Source of the DNA: Chloroflexota bacterium
GTDB taxonomy: Bacteria > Chloroflexota > Anaerolineae > Anaerolineales > Anaerolineaceae
Length of the DNA: 44,436 nt
Direction of reading: 5' to 3'
Assembly (NCBI GenBank): GCA_012798455.1
Contig: JAAZNC010000046.1
Span: 1-44,436 of the forward strand
The notes under the pieces were generated by a model that did not search any database, was not told the DNA's origin, and saw only the letters and a list, made by a program, of their open reading frames with translations. How positions within the stretch are numbered: the first letter of the stretch is position 1; every line of letters begins with the position of its first letter. Position numbers and translations under genes: made by a program. Below, piece after piece: positions 1 through 9,402 of the stretch.

Positions 1-10
1 CAACTCCTGC

Positions 11-46
11 TTGACTTTTCGAAAATATTCTATAAAATAGATATAT
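11..46 (+). promoter_or_regulatory. Probable lacI promoter
   Basis: A -35 element TTGACT (11-16) is followed after 16 bases by a -10 element TAAAAT (33-38). The predicted transcript start, near 45, lies at the left edge of the palindromic operator, so the promoter looks built for autorepression. Seen by eye; no start site is proven. Confidence 0.6.
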
Positions 47-48
47 GA

Positions 49-66
49 ATTGGGAACGCTCCCAAT
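49..66. promoter_or_regulatory. LacI-type operator, site 1
   Basis: ATTGGGAACGCTCCCAAT is an 18-bp near-perfect palindrome with a central CG, the classic form of LacI/PurR-family operators. It lies just downstream of the lacI -10 element. An identical 18-mer occurs at 15207-15224 and a diverged copy at 1166-1183. LacI of this locus is the obvious ligand, but that is inference. Confidence 0.8.
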
Positions 67-116
67 TTTCACAAGGATCCTAGCACGTTGGATCAAAATT
101 ACTTCGGAGTCATAGC

Positions 117-1124
117 TTGGACAATCTAACCCTGGAAGATATCGCAAGAAAAAGCGGCGTTTCACGTTCGACCGTCTCGCGAGTCATTAATGACCATCCG
201 AATGTTAGTCGGAAAGCACGTGAGCGCGTCAAGGAAGTGATCAACCAGACTGGGTTTCAGCCGCACGCCGCTGCCAGGGCATTGGTCTCTAACCGCGCAT
301 GGACGTGCGGGTTGATCTTGCCCAGAACGATCAACTCATTCTTTACCGACCCTTATTACCCTTGCTTGATCCAGGGTATCGCACAAGCATGCAGTAAACA
401 GGATTACACTTTTTCATTATTTTTGATGGGGGATAAAGAGGACGAAGAGAAGATGTTTGCACGGGTAGCCAGACGTGGGTTCATGGATGGCATTCTGTTT
501 CAATCTGATCAGATTGGGGATATGCTGATTGATCGTTTGGCAGATTCAGGCATGCCGCTAGTGGTGCTAGGAAGGCCATTCCAGGAAAATAAAGTTAGCT
601 ATGTTGATATTGATAACGTTGAATCTGTGGAAGCGGCGGTCGATTACCTTATCCACACCGGTCATAAACGTATTGGTACAATTACCGGACCTCTAAATAC
701 CACAGTTGGGATTGACCGTAAACGTGGTTATGCCAATTCACTTAAAAAAAATGAATTGATGTTTGATGAATCACTGGTGGTAGAGGGGACATTTACCGAA
801 GAAAGTGGATATCGGGGAATGAAGAAACTTCTTCCCGCCAAACCGGACGCGATATTTGCTGCGTCAGATCAAATGGCACTGGGAGCGATCCGGACGATCA
901 AAGAATATGGATTGAATATCCCCGAGGATGTTTCCGTGATCGGATTTGACGATTTTCAGCTTCCCATTCCACCGTCGATTTCTCTTACAACTATACGCCA
1001 ACCGATTGCGAGATTTGGTAATGAAGCGTTGAATTTACTGTTAGATATCATCAAGAATAAAAGTGAATCACCCAGGCAGGTGATTTTAAAGTCGGAATTG
1101 ATTATTCGTGAATCAACAAAATAG
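117..1124 (+). CDS. LacI-family transcriptional repressor
   Basis: A 335-residue LacI/GalR regulator. The N-terminal helix-turn-helix (about residues 4-37, with GVSRSTVSRVIND) is followed by a periplasmic-binding-protein-like effector domain with the family signatures HKRIGTITGP, DAIFAASDQMA and VIGFDDF. The start codon is TTG at 117, seven bases after GGAG (106-109); no better upstream start exists. The gene stands directly before a five-gene oligosaccharide importer and glycoside phosphorylases. Its own leader carries the 18-bp palindrome repeated at two other promoters of the locus, so it is likely an autoregulated local repressor released by a cello- or manno-oligosaccharide. The inducer cannot be read from the sequence. 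Confidence 0.93.
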   Translation: MDNLTLEDIARKSGVSRSTVSRVINDHPNVSRKARERVKEVINQTGFQPHAAARALVSNRAWTCGLILPRTINSFFTDPYYPCLIQGIAQACSKQDYTFSLFLMGDKEDEEKMFARVARRGFMDGILFQSDQIGDMLIDRLADSGMPLVVLGRPFQENKVSYVDIDNVESVEAAVDYLIHTGHKRIGTITGPLNTTVGIDRKRGYANSLKKNELMFDESLVVEGTFTEESGYRGMKKLLPAKPDAIFAASDQMALGAIRTIKEYGLNIPEDVSVIGFDDFQLPIPPSISLTTIRQPIARFGNEALNLLLDIIKNKSESPRQVILKSELIIRESTK

Positions 1125-1165
1125 AAAGCGGGTGTGCATAGGGTACATATATTTTTTTTGATTCA

Positions 1166-1183
1166 ATTGGGAGCGATTCCATA
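1166..1183. promoter_or_regulatory. LacI-type operator, site 2
   Basis: ATTGGGAGCGATTCCATA matches site 1 across its left half and the central CG, with a degenerate right half. It lies between lacI and the binding-protein gene. A weak promoter may overlap it (TTGATT at 1158-1163, CATAAA at 1180-1185), which would put the operator between -35 and -10. It is probably the control site for the importer and the genes downstream. Confidence 0.65.
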
Positions 1184-1257
1184 AAGGAGGTAAAGAGGGA
1201 AGATCATAAAATAAACCGACACATAATTCTATAAAAACCTAAAAAGGAGAGAGAAAA

Positions 1258-3033
1258 ATGCGTAAGAATGCTTTATTTCTATTGAGTGTTTTGATTATCG
1301 CTGGAGTGGTTCTGGCAGCCTGCCAACCGGCAGCTGAAACAACAAGCGAACCCGCCATATCAGATGATGCTTCAATGGCATCTGAAACGACGGCAGAAGA
1401 AACTGTTCCAACTGAATTTCCTCGCAATGAAACCATCTACGTCAGTGGTGCAGCTTGGGGTCCCGCTTCAACCTGGAATCCATTCCAACCCGGTAGTCTG
1501 GCAAATACAACAGGAACGATCGGCTTCGTCTACGAGTTCCTGTATGCATTTGATCCACAAACCGGAGAACTAACTCCCTGGCTTGCAGAAAGCGGGACCT
1601 GGGCTGATGATACCACATTCGATGTGACCCTGCGCTCCGGATTAACCTGGACGGATGGGGAACCCCTTACTGCAGAAGATGTGGCATTCACATTCGAGCT
1701 AGGAAAGCAATATGCTGCGCTATGGTTCAGCCCGATGTGGGAGTATGTTGAGAGTGTTACAGCGTTGAGTGATACCGAGGTGGAATTCAAGTTGTCCAGT
1801 GATCCACTTTATCAGGAGTTCGAGAACAACCTGTATAATGTTCCCATCGTTCCAAAGCATCTGTGGGAAAACATGTCTGAAGAAGACATCACTGTTGGCG
1901 TGAATGAAAATCCCATCGGTTCCGGTGCCTACAAATATCTCACGAATTCCGAAGATCGCAATATTTGGGTACGCAGTGAGGAATGGTGGGGTAATGACGT
2001 TTTCGGCGTACCTGCTCCGAAATACATTGTTGACATTCGGACATCTAGCAATAACGTTGCACTTGGTATGGTCTTGAAGGGCGAAATCGATCTGAGTAAT
2101 AACTTCTTGCCTGGTGTGGCAGAAATGGCAGATAAGGGTTATGTAAAGACATATTATGCTGAAGCTCCTTATATGCTTTCAGCCAATACGGCAGTGTTGT
2201 TCTTGAATACTACACTGAAGCCGCTGGATGATGCAGCATTCCGTCGTGCGTTGGCGTTTGCTATCGATGTTCCTTCTATTGTGAATGTGGCATATGCTCA
2301 ATTGGTGAAAGCAGCCAGTCCCTCCGGTCTGTTGCCGGTATTGGATAAATATGTAGACCAGGATGTGATGGCTGAGCTTGGCTATTACTTTGATACTGCC
2401 CAAGCCAAACAGATGCTGGCAGATGCAGGTTATGTGGACATTGATGGGGATGGCTTTGTGGAAACTCCGGATGGTGAGAAGATCGAATTGCAGGTTACTT
2501 GCCCCAGTGGGTGGACTGACTGGATGGCAGCCATCGACATCATCGCCTCCAGCGCACAGGCAGCCGGCATCAATTTGAAATCTGCTTATCCGGATTATGG
2601 CGCATGGAACACTGAACTTCAGGGCGGAACATTTAACATGACACTCAACAACTGGGCATCCATGAGCAATACTCCTTGGACCCTCTATAACCTCTTATTC
2701 CGCCATCCCATTCAGGACCAGATGCAGAGTGGTAATTTCGGGCGCTATGATAACCCAGAGATCTTCAATCTGGTGGATGCATTGGCCAGAATCCCAATGT
2801 CTGATGAGGAAGGGATGAAGGAAGCTTGCTCGGCAATTCAAACTGCCATGCTCACCGATATGCCAATGATCCCTCTGTGGTACAACGGTCTGTGGGCTCA
2901 GTACAGTACCTCCACCTGGACGAATTGGCCTGATGAAAATTCAGCTTCACCGACACTGCCAACCACATGGTCAGGATACTGGCAGTTGGGTGGATTGCAA
3001 ACTCTGATCAATCTAGAACTGGTAGGTGAATGA
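1258..3033 (+). CDS. Oligosaccharide/oligopeptide-type ABC substrate-binding lipoprotein
   Basis: A 591-residue family-5 (SBP_bac_5, DppA/OppA-like) extracellular solute-binding protein. The N-terminus is a lipoprotein signal ending in VLAAC, so the mature protein is tethered outside the membrane. Family signatures include GLTWTDGEPLTAEDVAFTFE and AFRRALAFAIDV. A strong ribosome site (AAGGAGAG) precedes ATG 1258. Family-5 proteins bind peptides, but several bind cello- or manno-oligosaccharides. Here the following genes are GH94, GH5, GH130 and an epimerase, so a beta-linked oligosaccharide is the likely ligand. The operator at 1166-1183 controls the upstream region. A strong hairpin directly after the stop may help keep this message more abundant than that of the permeases. 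Confidence 0.9.
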   Translation: MRKNALFLLSVLIIAGVVLAACQPAAETTSEPAISDDASMASETTAEETVPTEFPRNETIYVSGAAWGPASTWNPFQPGSLANTTGTIGFVYEFLYAFDPQTGELTPWLAESGTWADDTTFDVTLRSGLTWTDGEPLTAEDVAFTFELGKQYAALWFSPMWEYVESVTALSDTEVEFKLSSDPLYQEFENNLYNVPIVPKHLWENMSEEDITVGVNENPIGSGAYKYLTNSEDRNIWVRSEEWWGNDVFGVPAPKYIVDIRTSSNNVALGMVLKGEIDLSNNFLPGVAEMADKGYVKTYYAEAPYMLSANTAVLFLNTTLKPLDDAAFRRALAFAIDVPSIVNVAYAQLVKAASPSGLLPVLDKYVDQDVMAELGYYFDTAQAKQMLADAGYVDIDGDGFVETPDGEKIELQVTCPSGWTDWMAAIDIIASSAQAAGINLKSAYPDYGAWNTELQGGTFNMTLNNWASMSNTPWTLYNLLFRHPIQDQMQSGNFGRYDNPEIFNLVDALARIPMSDEEGMKEACSAIQTAMLTDMPMIPLWYNGLWAQYSTSTWTNWPDENSASPTLPTTWSGYWQLGGLQTLINLELVGE

Positions 3034-3064
3034 CCCCCGGTCATAAATTGTGAGACCATCTGAA

Positions 3065-3098
3065 AATACCCCTCCCTGTTTGAATGGGGAGGGGTATT
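3065..3098 (+). other. Intra-operon stem-loop after the binding-protein gene
   Basis: ATACCCCTCCC (66-76 of the 3000s) pairs with GGGAGGGGTAT (3087-3097) across a 10-base loop. No T-run follows, so it is more likely an RNA-stabilising or 3'-end-protecting hairpin than a full terminator. It lies between the binding protein and the first permease, a common place for such elements. Confidence 0.7.
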
Positions 3099-3129
3099 AG
3101 TAAACCGAATATACCGGAGTGGAGATTAC

Positions 3130-4128
3130 ATGAAGCGTTATTTCTTGCGAAAGATATTGATTTATTTACTGACTTTTTTCCTGGCTGTTACGATTGATTG
3201 GCTGATCCCGCGCTTTATGCCTGGTGATCCGATCCGCAATATGTTGACCAGGGTTTCAGTGAGCAGCAATGCGACTGCGATCCAAATGATGTACGATTAT
3301 TATTCACACTTATTTGGATTAGACCTTCCCGTGTGGCAGCAGTATTTTAATTTTTGGAAATCCCTTCTCCAGGGTGATCTTGGCATAAGCACTTATCTTT
3401 TTCCTACACCCGTAACCAAAGTATTGGCACGCGCGGTTCCATATGATGTTTTTCTATTAGTCCCTTCTATTCTTCTGAGCTGGTATGCTGGAAACAAATT
3501 TGGTGCATTTGCTGCGCGTTCTAAAAAACTAGATAATACTCTATCCCCGTTGGGTTATATTCTCAATGCTACGCCTTATATGTGGCTGGGTATTTTGCTG
3601 GCATGGTTTTTTGGTATTGTACTTGGCATCTTTCCAATCGCCGGTGCTTATAGTTTCTCTTTGCAACCAAACTTATCCTTGAAATTCATTGGAAGTGTTT
3701 TGCATCATTGGTTTTTACCTTTTGCGTCAATCTTTCTGGTGGAGTTTGGAGGGCAAGCGATCGGCATGCGTAATATGATCATCTACGAACTTGAAGCTGA
3801 TTATTCCCATTATCTGGGCACACTGGGTGCCCCGAAGAAACTCATTCGAAAGTATGCCTTCAGAAATGCGATCCTGCCGCAGATTACCGGGTTGGCATTG
3901 AAATTAGGTGTGATCGTGGCGGGTGCATTGGTGACCGAAGTGGTCTTTTCCTATCCCGGAATTGGTTATTTGCTGCTGGCTGCGATCCAGAACCAGGATT
4001 ATTTCCTCATTCAAGGTTGCTTCCTATTTATCATTATTGGAGTCTTGATAGCGAATTTTACGATCGATATTATCTACATATTGATCGACCCACGTACGCG
4101 CATGGGAATGACCGGAGAGACAGCATGA
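3130..4128 (+). CDS. ABC transporter permease, DppB/OppB type
   Basis: A 332-residue inner-membrane permease of the oligopeptide type. It starts with the usual signal-anchor helix (ILIYLLTFFLAVTIDWLIPRF), followed by the GDPI segment, and has about six membrane segments. The cytoplasmic coupling-helix (EAA-like) region is near residues 215-250 (GTLGAPKKLIRKYAFRNAIL). GGAGTGGAG precedes ATG 3130. Its stop overlaps the start of the next gene by four bases (ATGA), indicating translational coupling. It would form the heterodimeric channel with the next gene for the binding protein at 1258. Confidence 0.92.
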   Translation: MKRYFLRKILIYLLTFFLAVTIDWLIPRFMPGDPIRNMLTRVSVSSNATAIQMMYDYYSHLFGLDLPVWQQYFNFWKSLLQGDLGISTYLFPTPVTKVLARAVPYDVFLLVPSILLSWYAGNKFGAFAARSKKLDNTLSPLGYILNATPYMWLGILLAWFFGIVLGIFPIAGAYSFSLQPNLSLKFIGSVLHHWFLPFASIFLVEFGGQAIGMRNMIIYELEADYSHYLGTLGAPKKLIRKYAFRNAILPQITGLALKLGVIVAGALVTEVVFSYPGIGYLLLAAIQNQDYFLIQGCFLFIIIGVLIANFTIDIIYILIDPRTRMGMTGETA

Positions 4129-4985
4129 AAGTATTAAAGAACAAAAACGAAATCTTATTCTTCGCATTCAGGAATTGGAAGTTGCAGATTGGAGTTTTGA
4201 TCATCCTGCTATTCATTTTCATCGCTTTGATCGGACCATCTCTTGCTGAATTTGAACCATTTCAATACGCAAATGCACTTGGTCCCGTTCCACCATCTTC
4301 CGAATTCTGGTTGGGCACCACTTTCTTTGGACAGGATGTGTTTTCACAATTTGTGCATGGCTTACGTGCGACATTTACGGTTGGTATCATTGGTGGGGGT
4401 ATTGGTACCTTACTGGGTTTGATCATCGGTTTTATTGCCGGTTATAAAGGTGGGGTCATTGATGAAATACTCAATGCCCTGACAAATATTGTTCTGGTAA
4501 TCCCGACCATGGCGGTGTTGCTCATTATCGCCGCTTATTTGCAGGTTCGCACGGTTTTCATCGAATGCATCTTTATCGGATTGACTTCCTGGCCATGGAC
4601 GGCGAGAGCTATTCGAGCACAGACTTTCTCGCTCCGCACGCGTGATTTCGTTGATCTGGCGAAACTGACTGGTGTGAAATCTTTGAGAATCATCTTCTCA
4701 GAGATCGCCCCCAACATGATGTCGTATTTGCTACTGATATTTATTTTGCAGTTCGGTGGGGCGATCTTGACTGCCGCCACACTAGATTTTATCGGTTTGG
4801 GTCCAACAAATGCGATTTCTCTGGGCTTGATGATGCAATACTCGGTTTTGTGGGGAGCCTTGCAATTCGGTATGTGGTGGTGGTTCGTTCCACCCGGTCT
4901 GGCGATCACAATTATCGTGGGGGCTTTGTATAGCATGAATGTCGGTCTGGACGAAGTTTTCAATCCTAAACTTAGGGGGATGTAG
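4125..4985 (+). CDS. ABC transporter permease, DppC/OppC type
   Basis: A 286-residue partner permease with an N-terminal membrane helix (IGVLIILLFIFIALIGPSL), the FWLGTTFFGQDVFSQFVHG segment typical of DppC proteins and a coupling-helix region near DLAKLTGVKSLRIIFSEI. I chose ATG 4125, which overlaps the previous stop as ATGA and has CGGAGAG just upstream, rather than a start over 100 bases further up inside the previous gene. It is part of the importer operon 1258-6879. Confidence 0.92.
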   Translation: MKVLKNKNEILFFAFRNWKLQIGVLIILLFIFIALIGPSLAEFEPFQYANALGPVPPSSEFWLGTTFFGQDVFSQFVHGLRATFTVGIIGGGIGTLLGLIIGFIAGYKGGVIDEILNALTNIVLVIPTMAVLLIIAAYLQVRTVFIECIFIGLTSWPWTARAIRAQTFSLRTRDFVDLAKLTGVKSLRIIFSEIAPNMMSYLLLIFILQFGGAILTAATLDFIGLGPTNAISLGLMMQYSVLWGALQFGMWWWFVPPGLAITIIVGALYSMNVGLDEVFNPKLRGM

Positions 4986-4988
4986 CGT

Positions 4989-5948
4989 ATGACCTTAAAA
5001 GTCGAAAACCTCACGGTCTACTATCAAACTATCAGGGGTGATGTTCGAGCACTTGAAGATGTGACCTTTGATGTTCAGCCTGGTGAGATCATGGGGCTGG
5101 CGGGTGAATCAGGATGCGGGAAAACTACCCTCTGTCAGAGCTTGATCTTTCTCACTCCTCCTATGAAATATATCAAGGGTAAGGTTGTTCTCAATGGGAT
5201 CGAATTACCGGTTTGGGATACCGAAAAGATGAACAAATTCAGATTCAGGGATATTTCTATCATTCCGCAATACGCCATGAATGCCATGAATCCTATCCGC
5301 AAGATTGGTCCAATGACTAGAGAATTACTGGAAGCTAAGGATATCAATTATCACTCCAATTTAGCTGAGATCAAGCACCGTCTTGACTTGGTGAACCTGC
5401 CTCACGATGTGCTTGATATGTATCCCATCGAACTTTCGGGGGGGATGAAGCAAAGGATGGTGATGGTGCTTTCAACCTTGTTAAATCCATCGTTGCTGAT
5501 AGCCGATGAGATAACCTCAGCCCTGGATGTCGCCAGTCAGAAGGCTGTGGCTGAAATGCTGGTGGATTTCTTGCAAGAGGGTTGCTGCAGTAGCGTGATC
5601 TTTATTACTCATGATATCTCTATTTTGTACCAGATCGCCAATACCATTCTGATCATGTATGCTGGTTGTCTGGTTGAGAAAGCCAGCACCGAAACCATCA
5701 TCCATTCACCTCGTCATCCCTATACCAAATTATTGATCTCCTCCCTTCCAAAGATTGGAGCAAGATACAGCGAAAAGAAATTAAAAGGAATTCCGGGTCA
5801 ACCTCCCATTTTGTTAGATCCTCCTGTCGGTTGCCGATTTCGGGATCGCTGTCCGGTGGCTTTCGAAAAATGTGTTGAGGTCCCTCCGTTCATGGAAATA
5901 GCCCCTGACCATTTGGTAGCTTGCTGGCGGGAGGTGCCCCATGCTTAG
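4989..5948 (+). CDS. ABC transporter ATPase, DppD/OppD type
   Basis: A 319-residue ATPase with Walker A GESGCGKTTL (about residues 37-46), signature LSGGMKQRM, Walker B LLIADEITSALD and the switch histidine in FITHD. The C-terminal oligopeptide-type extension (Oligo_HPY) is present, with GCRFRDRCPVAFEKC cysteines seen in Fe-S-binding DppD relatives. It starts three bases after the permease stop and overlaps the next ATPase by eight bases. It powers the importer as a heterodimer with the next gene. Confidence 0.93.
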   Translation: MTLKVENLTVYYQTIRGDVRALEDVTFDVQPGEIMGLAGESGCGKTTLCQSLIFLTPPMKYIKGKVVLNGIELPVWDTEKMNKFRFRDISIIPQYAMNAMNPIRKIGPMTRELLEAKDINYHSNLAEIKHRLDLVNLPHDVLDMYPIELSGGMKQRMVMVLSTLLNPSLLIADEITSALDVASQKAVAEMLVDFLQEGCCSSVIFITHDISILYQIANTILIMYAGCLVEKASTETIIHSPRHPYTKLLISSLPKIGARYSEKKLKGIPGQPPILLDPPVGCRFRDRCPVAFEKCVEVPPFMEIAPDHLVACWREVPHA

Positions 5949-6879
5949 TTTGGAAAATGTATCGAAGGTATACAGAGTGGGGACCTTTGGGGGAAAGGAA
6001 CTGCATGCGGTTAATAATGTGAGTTTCTCAATCGGGGAAGGAGAAGTTGTCTCCCTAATCGGTGAGAGCGGCAGCGGGAAAAGTACTATAGGGAAGATGA
6101 TCTTACTTTTGCTATCCATCACCTCCGGTAAGATCTTTTTTGAAGGGCAGGATATTTCACTCATTCAAAATGATGAAACGAAGGATTACTACCGCCGGGT
6201 TCAGGGGGTGTTTCAGGATCCTTACAGTTCTTATAACCCGATCTTTAAGGCAGATCGTATATTCCAGATGATCCACGATGAGTTCTACCCCAATCTCGAT
6301 TCTGTTTTCTGGAAAGAAAAAGTCAATGCTGCTTTGCAAGATGTGGGATTGAACCCACAGCATGTACTGAACAAATTCCCGCATCAACTAAGTGGAGGGC
6401 AGCTACAGCGTTTTTTGATTGCGCGGGTTTTACTGCTTGATATTAAATTTCTGGTAGCCGATGAGATCATCAGTATGTTGGATGCTTCTGTTCGTATCGA
6501 TGTTTTGAATTTGCTGGCGGGATTGAAAAAACGCGGTCTCTCCGTCCTGTTCATCACACATGACCTATCTCTGGCAAATTATATCAGCGAGAATGCTATC
6601 ATCCTCTACCATGGCTGTATCACTGAGAAGGGGTCAACTGAAAAGATTTTTGAAAATCCATTCCACCCCTATACTCAAATGTTGATTTCTGCAGTGCCCC
6701 GTCTAGATCATAAATGGAATACCCCGATCAATACTGAAATTAATAGAGCACCCACCGGCATTCCGCGCGGTTGTGTGTACAGTGATCGATGTCCCCTGGT
6801 CTTTGAGAGATGTCAGGAAAGACCGCAATTGGTCGAGATTGAACCAAATCATTTTGTTGCATGCTGGAAAGTTGAGTGA
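5941..6879 (+). CDS. ABC transporter ATPase, DppF/OppF type
   Basis: A 312-residue second ATPase. Walker A is GESGSGKSTIG, the Q-loop is QDPYSSYNP, the signature is LSGGQLQRFLIARVL and Walker B is FLVADEIISMLD. The last part keeps the cysteine-rich GCVYSDRCPLVFERC tail of the family. The usual Walker B run DEPTS is DEIIS here and DEITS in its partner, a mild shared variation. The start overlaps the previous gene by eight bases. It completes a full binding protein-BC-DF importer, so unlike the maltose-type system further right this one needs no shared ATPase. Confidence 0.93.
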   Translation: MLSLENVSKVYRVGTFGGKELHAVNNVSFSIGEGEVVSLIGESGSGKSTIGKMILLLLSITSGKIFFEGQDISLIQNDETKDYYRRVQGVFQDPYSSYNPIFKADRIFQMIHDEFYPNLDSVFWKEKVNAALQDVGLNPQHVLNKFPHQLSGGQLQRFLIARVLLLDIKFLVADEIISMLDASVRIDVLNLLAGLKKRGLSVLFITHDLSLANYISENAIILYHGCITEKGSTEKIFENPFHPYTQMLISAVPRLDHKWNTPINTEINRAPTGIPRGCVYSDRCPLVFERCQERPQLVEIEPNHFVACWKVE

Positions 6880-6934
6880 TCATAGATTCCACTTGTGACG
6901 AAAAATACTCTGATTATTGTTTTTTGGAGGCTTG

Positions 6935-9394
6935 ATGCAATACGGTTTTTTTGATGATGAGCAACACGAATACATTATTACCAGACCCGATACACCACTA
7001 CCATGGATCAATTATCTGGGCTGTCAAGATTACTTTGGGATCATTTCCAATACAGCTGGAGGGTATTCTTTTTACAAGGATGCCCGCCTGCGCCGGCTGA
7101 CGCGCTATCGTTACAATAATGTTCCCCTTGACAGCGGCGGAAGATATATTTACTTGCGGGAAAATGACCCTCATATTGCAGCACCAGACTCCTTCTGGTC
7201 ACCTACCTGGCAGCCGGTTAAAAAAGAACTGGATGGGTATTCCTGCCATCATGGATTGGGGTATAGCAGGATCACCTCAAAGTATAGGGGAATTCAATCC
7301 GATATCTGCTACTTTGTTCCTCTTGGTCAGTCTCTTGAGATCTGGGATGTACATATTAAGAATACCCGAAAAGAAAAGGCTGATTTGTCTTTATTCTCAG
7401 CCATTGAATTTTGCTTATGGGATGCTTGGGATGATGCCACCAATTTCCAAAGGAATTTTTCCATTGGAGAAGTAGAAGTAGCGGGGGATGTTATATATCA
7501 CAAGAGTGAGTATCGGGAAAGAAGAAACCATTTTGCTTTCTTTGCCTGTTCTGAAAAGATCAATGGCTTTGAAACCCAGCGTGAGGACTTCCTGGGTGCT
7601 TATCGTGGTTGGGATGACCCCCGGGTGGTCAAAGAAAATAAAATGCACGATTCGATCGCCCACGGTTGGGCACCTATCGGCTCGCACCAACTTAAGTTCC
7701 AACTAAGAGCAGATGAGGAGAAGCGCATCATTTTCCTGCTTGGTTATCATGAAAATCCGGCGGATGCCAAGTTTGAAAAGGGAAACCCGCAGATCATTAA
7801 TAAGGAAACAGTCATACCACTGATCGAAAAGTTTACACAACCTTCGAATGTGGATGCTGCGTTTAAAGAACTAAACTCATATTGGCAGAGCATCTTAAAT
7901 CATTTCCAGGTAAGCTCGCCAGATGAGAATGTGAACCGCATGGTCAATATCTGGAATGCCTATCAGGTAATGGCTACTTTTAACATCTCACGTTCCGCCT
8001 CCTTTTTTGAAAGCGGCGTCGGCAGGGGCATGGGATTTCGTGACTCAAACCAGGACCTACTGGGTTTTTGCATGCTTGATCCCCTGCGTGCTCGTAGGAG
8101 GATCGTTGATCTGGCTGCTACCCAATTAATCACAGGTGGTGCCTATCATCAATACCAGCCTTTGTCGAAAACAGGCAATAATGACATAGGCAGTGGTTTC
8201 AACGACGATCCTCTATGGCTGGTATTGGCGGTAGCTGCTTACATTAAAGAGACCGCTGATTGGGCAATTCTGGATGAGATGGTTCCTTACGATGGTGAGT
8301 TTTCTTCTGCTGAAACACTATATGCCCATTTGCAGCGTGCCTTACAGTATACTCTTGATCACCGGGGGCCACATCAGTTGCCCCTGATCGGGCGGGCAGA
8401 CTGGAACGATTGCCTGAATCTTAATTGTTTTTCTGATTCGCCGGGACAATCCTTTCAAACAACCACCAATCGCAATGGCAAAACAGCGGAGAGTGTTTTG
8501 ATCGCCGGATTGTTCATTCTAACAGCCACGGAAATGATCCAGATGGCTGCCCATCGTGGGGATTCAATACTACAGTCTAAATATGATTCCGCAAAAGAAG
8601 AGATGGAAACTGCAGTATGGCGGGCTGGATGGGATGGCAGGTGGTTCAAGCGTGCCTACGATTATTTTGGAAACCCCATCGGGTCTCATACAAATAAAGA
8701 GGGAAAAATTTTTATCGAACCCCAGGGCATCTGCGTTATGGCAGGATTAGGATTGGAGGATGGAAAAGCCGAACAGGCGTTGGATTCAGTGACGCAGAAT
8801 CTGGCTACCCCTGACGGGATCGTGCTGCAGCAACCCGCTTATTCTACCTATCTACTGCATTTGGGAGAGATTTCTTCTTATCCGCCTGGATATAAAGAGA
8901 ACGCGAGTGTCTTTTGCCATACTAACCCTTGGATCATGATTGCAGAAACAATGATTGGCAGAGGAGACCGTGCATTAGATTATTATTTACGCATAAATCC
9001 CTCTGCTCGAGAAAAAATGAGCAATGTGCATAAGTGTGAACCTTATGTGTATGCTCAAACTATCTCTGGACGTGATGCTGCTGTGCATGGTGAGGCGAAG
9101 AATTCATGGTTGACGGGAGCTGCTGCTTGGAATTTTGTGGCAATCACTCAATGGATCCTCGGTATTCGCCCTGAATATGAGGGTCTTCGTATTGAACCGT
9201 GTATTCCGCAAGACTGGTCCGATTTTTCTGTGACGCGGCTATTTCGAGGTGTGCGTTTTCATATCAATGTGAAACGAAAAGGAATGGGAAACAAAATTAC
9301 TCTGTTTTTGGATGGGATACCGCTACCAGAAAACATTATTCGTATGGAAGCCTTCAAGAAAAAAGAAATCGAAATCCTGGCAATACTCGAATAG
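6935..9394 (+). CDS. Cellobiose phosphorylase, GH94
   Basis: An 819-residue GH94 inverting phosphorylase, the usual length for cellobiose phosphorylase. It would convert cellobiose plus phosphate to glucose 1-phosphate and glucose in the cytoplasm; there is no signal peptide. Clear family motifs are FRDSNQDLLG (about 368-377), YHQYQPLSKTGNNDIGSGFNDD (split here: YHQYQPL near 404 and NDIGSGFNDD near 416), and the general-acid region GRADWNDCLNLN (about 486-497), whose DWND aspartate is the proton donor. ATG 6935 follows GGAGG by four bases; upstream in-frame codons lack a ribosome site. It is 55 bases after the importer ATPase and eight before the GH5, so probably in one transcript. Sugar specificity is inferred from motif similarity. 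Confidence 0.9.
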   Translation: MQYGFFDDEQHEYIITRPDTPLPWINYLGCQDYFGIISNTAGGYSFYKDARLRRLTRYRYNNVPLDSGGRYIYLRENDPHIAAPDSFWSPTWQPVKKELDGYSCHHGLGYSRITSKYRGIQSDICYFVPLGQSLEIWDVHIKNTRKEKADLSLFSAIEFCLWDAWDDATNFQRNFSIGEVEVAGDVIYHKSEYRERRNHFAFFACSEKINGFETQREDFLGAYRGWDDPRVVKENKMHDSIAHGWAPIGSHQLKFQLRADEEKRIIFLLGYHENPADAKFEKGNPQIINKETVIPLIEKFTQPSNVDAAFKELNSYWQSILNHFQVSSPDENVNRMVNIWNAYQVMATFNISRSASFFESGVGRGMGFRDSNQDLLGFCMLDPLRARRRIVDLAATQLITGGAYHQYQPLSKTGNNDIGSGFNDDPLWLVLAVAAYIKETADWAILDEMVPYDGEFSSAETLYAHLQRALQYTLDHRGPHQLPLIGRADWNDCLNLNCFSDSPGQSFQTTTNRNGKTAESVLIAGLFILTATEMIQMAAHRGDSILQSKYDSAKEEMETAVWRAGWDGRWFKRAYDYFGNPIGSHTNKEGKIFIEPQGICVMAGLGLEDGKAEQALDSVTQNLATPDGIVLQQPAYSTYLLHLGEISSYPPGYKENASVFCHTNPWIMIAETMIGRGDRALDYYLRINPSAREKMSNVHKCEPYVYAQTISGRDAAVHGEAKNSWLTGAAAWNFVAITQWILGIRPEYEGLRIEPCIPQDWSDFSVTRLFRGVRFHINVKRKGMGNKITLFLDGIPLPENIIRMEAFKKKEIEILAILE

Positions 9395-9402
9395 GAGAAA
9401 GT

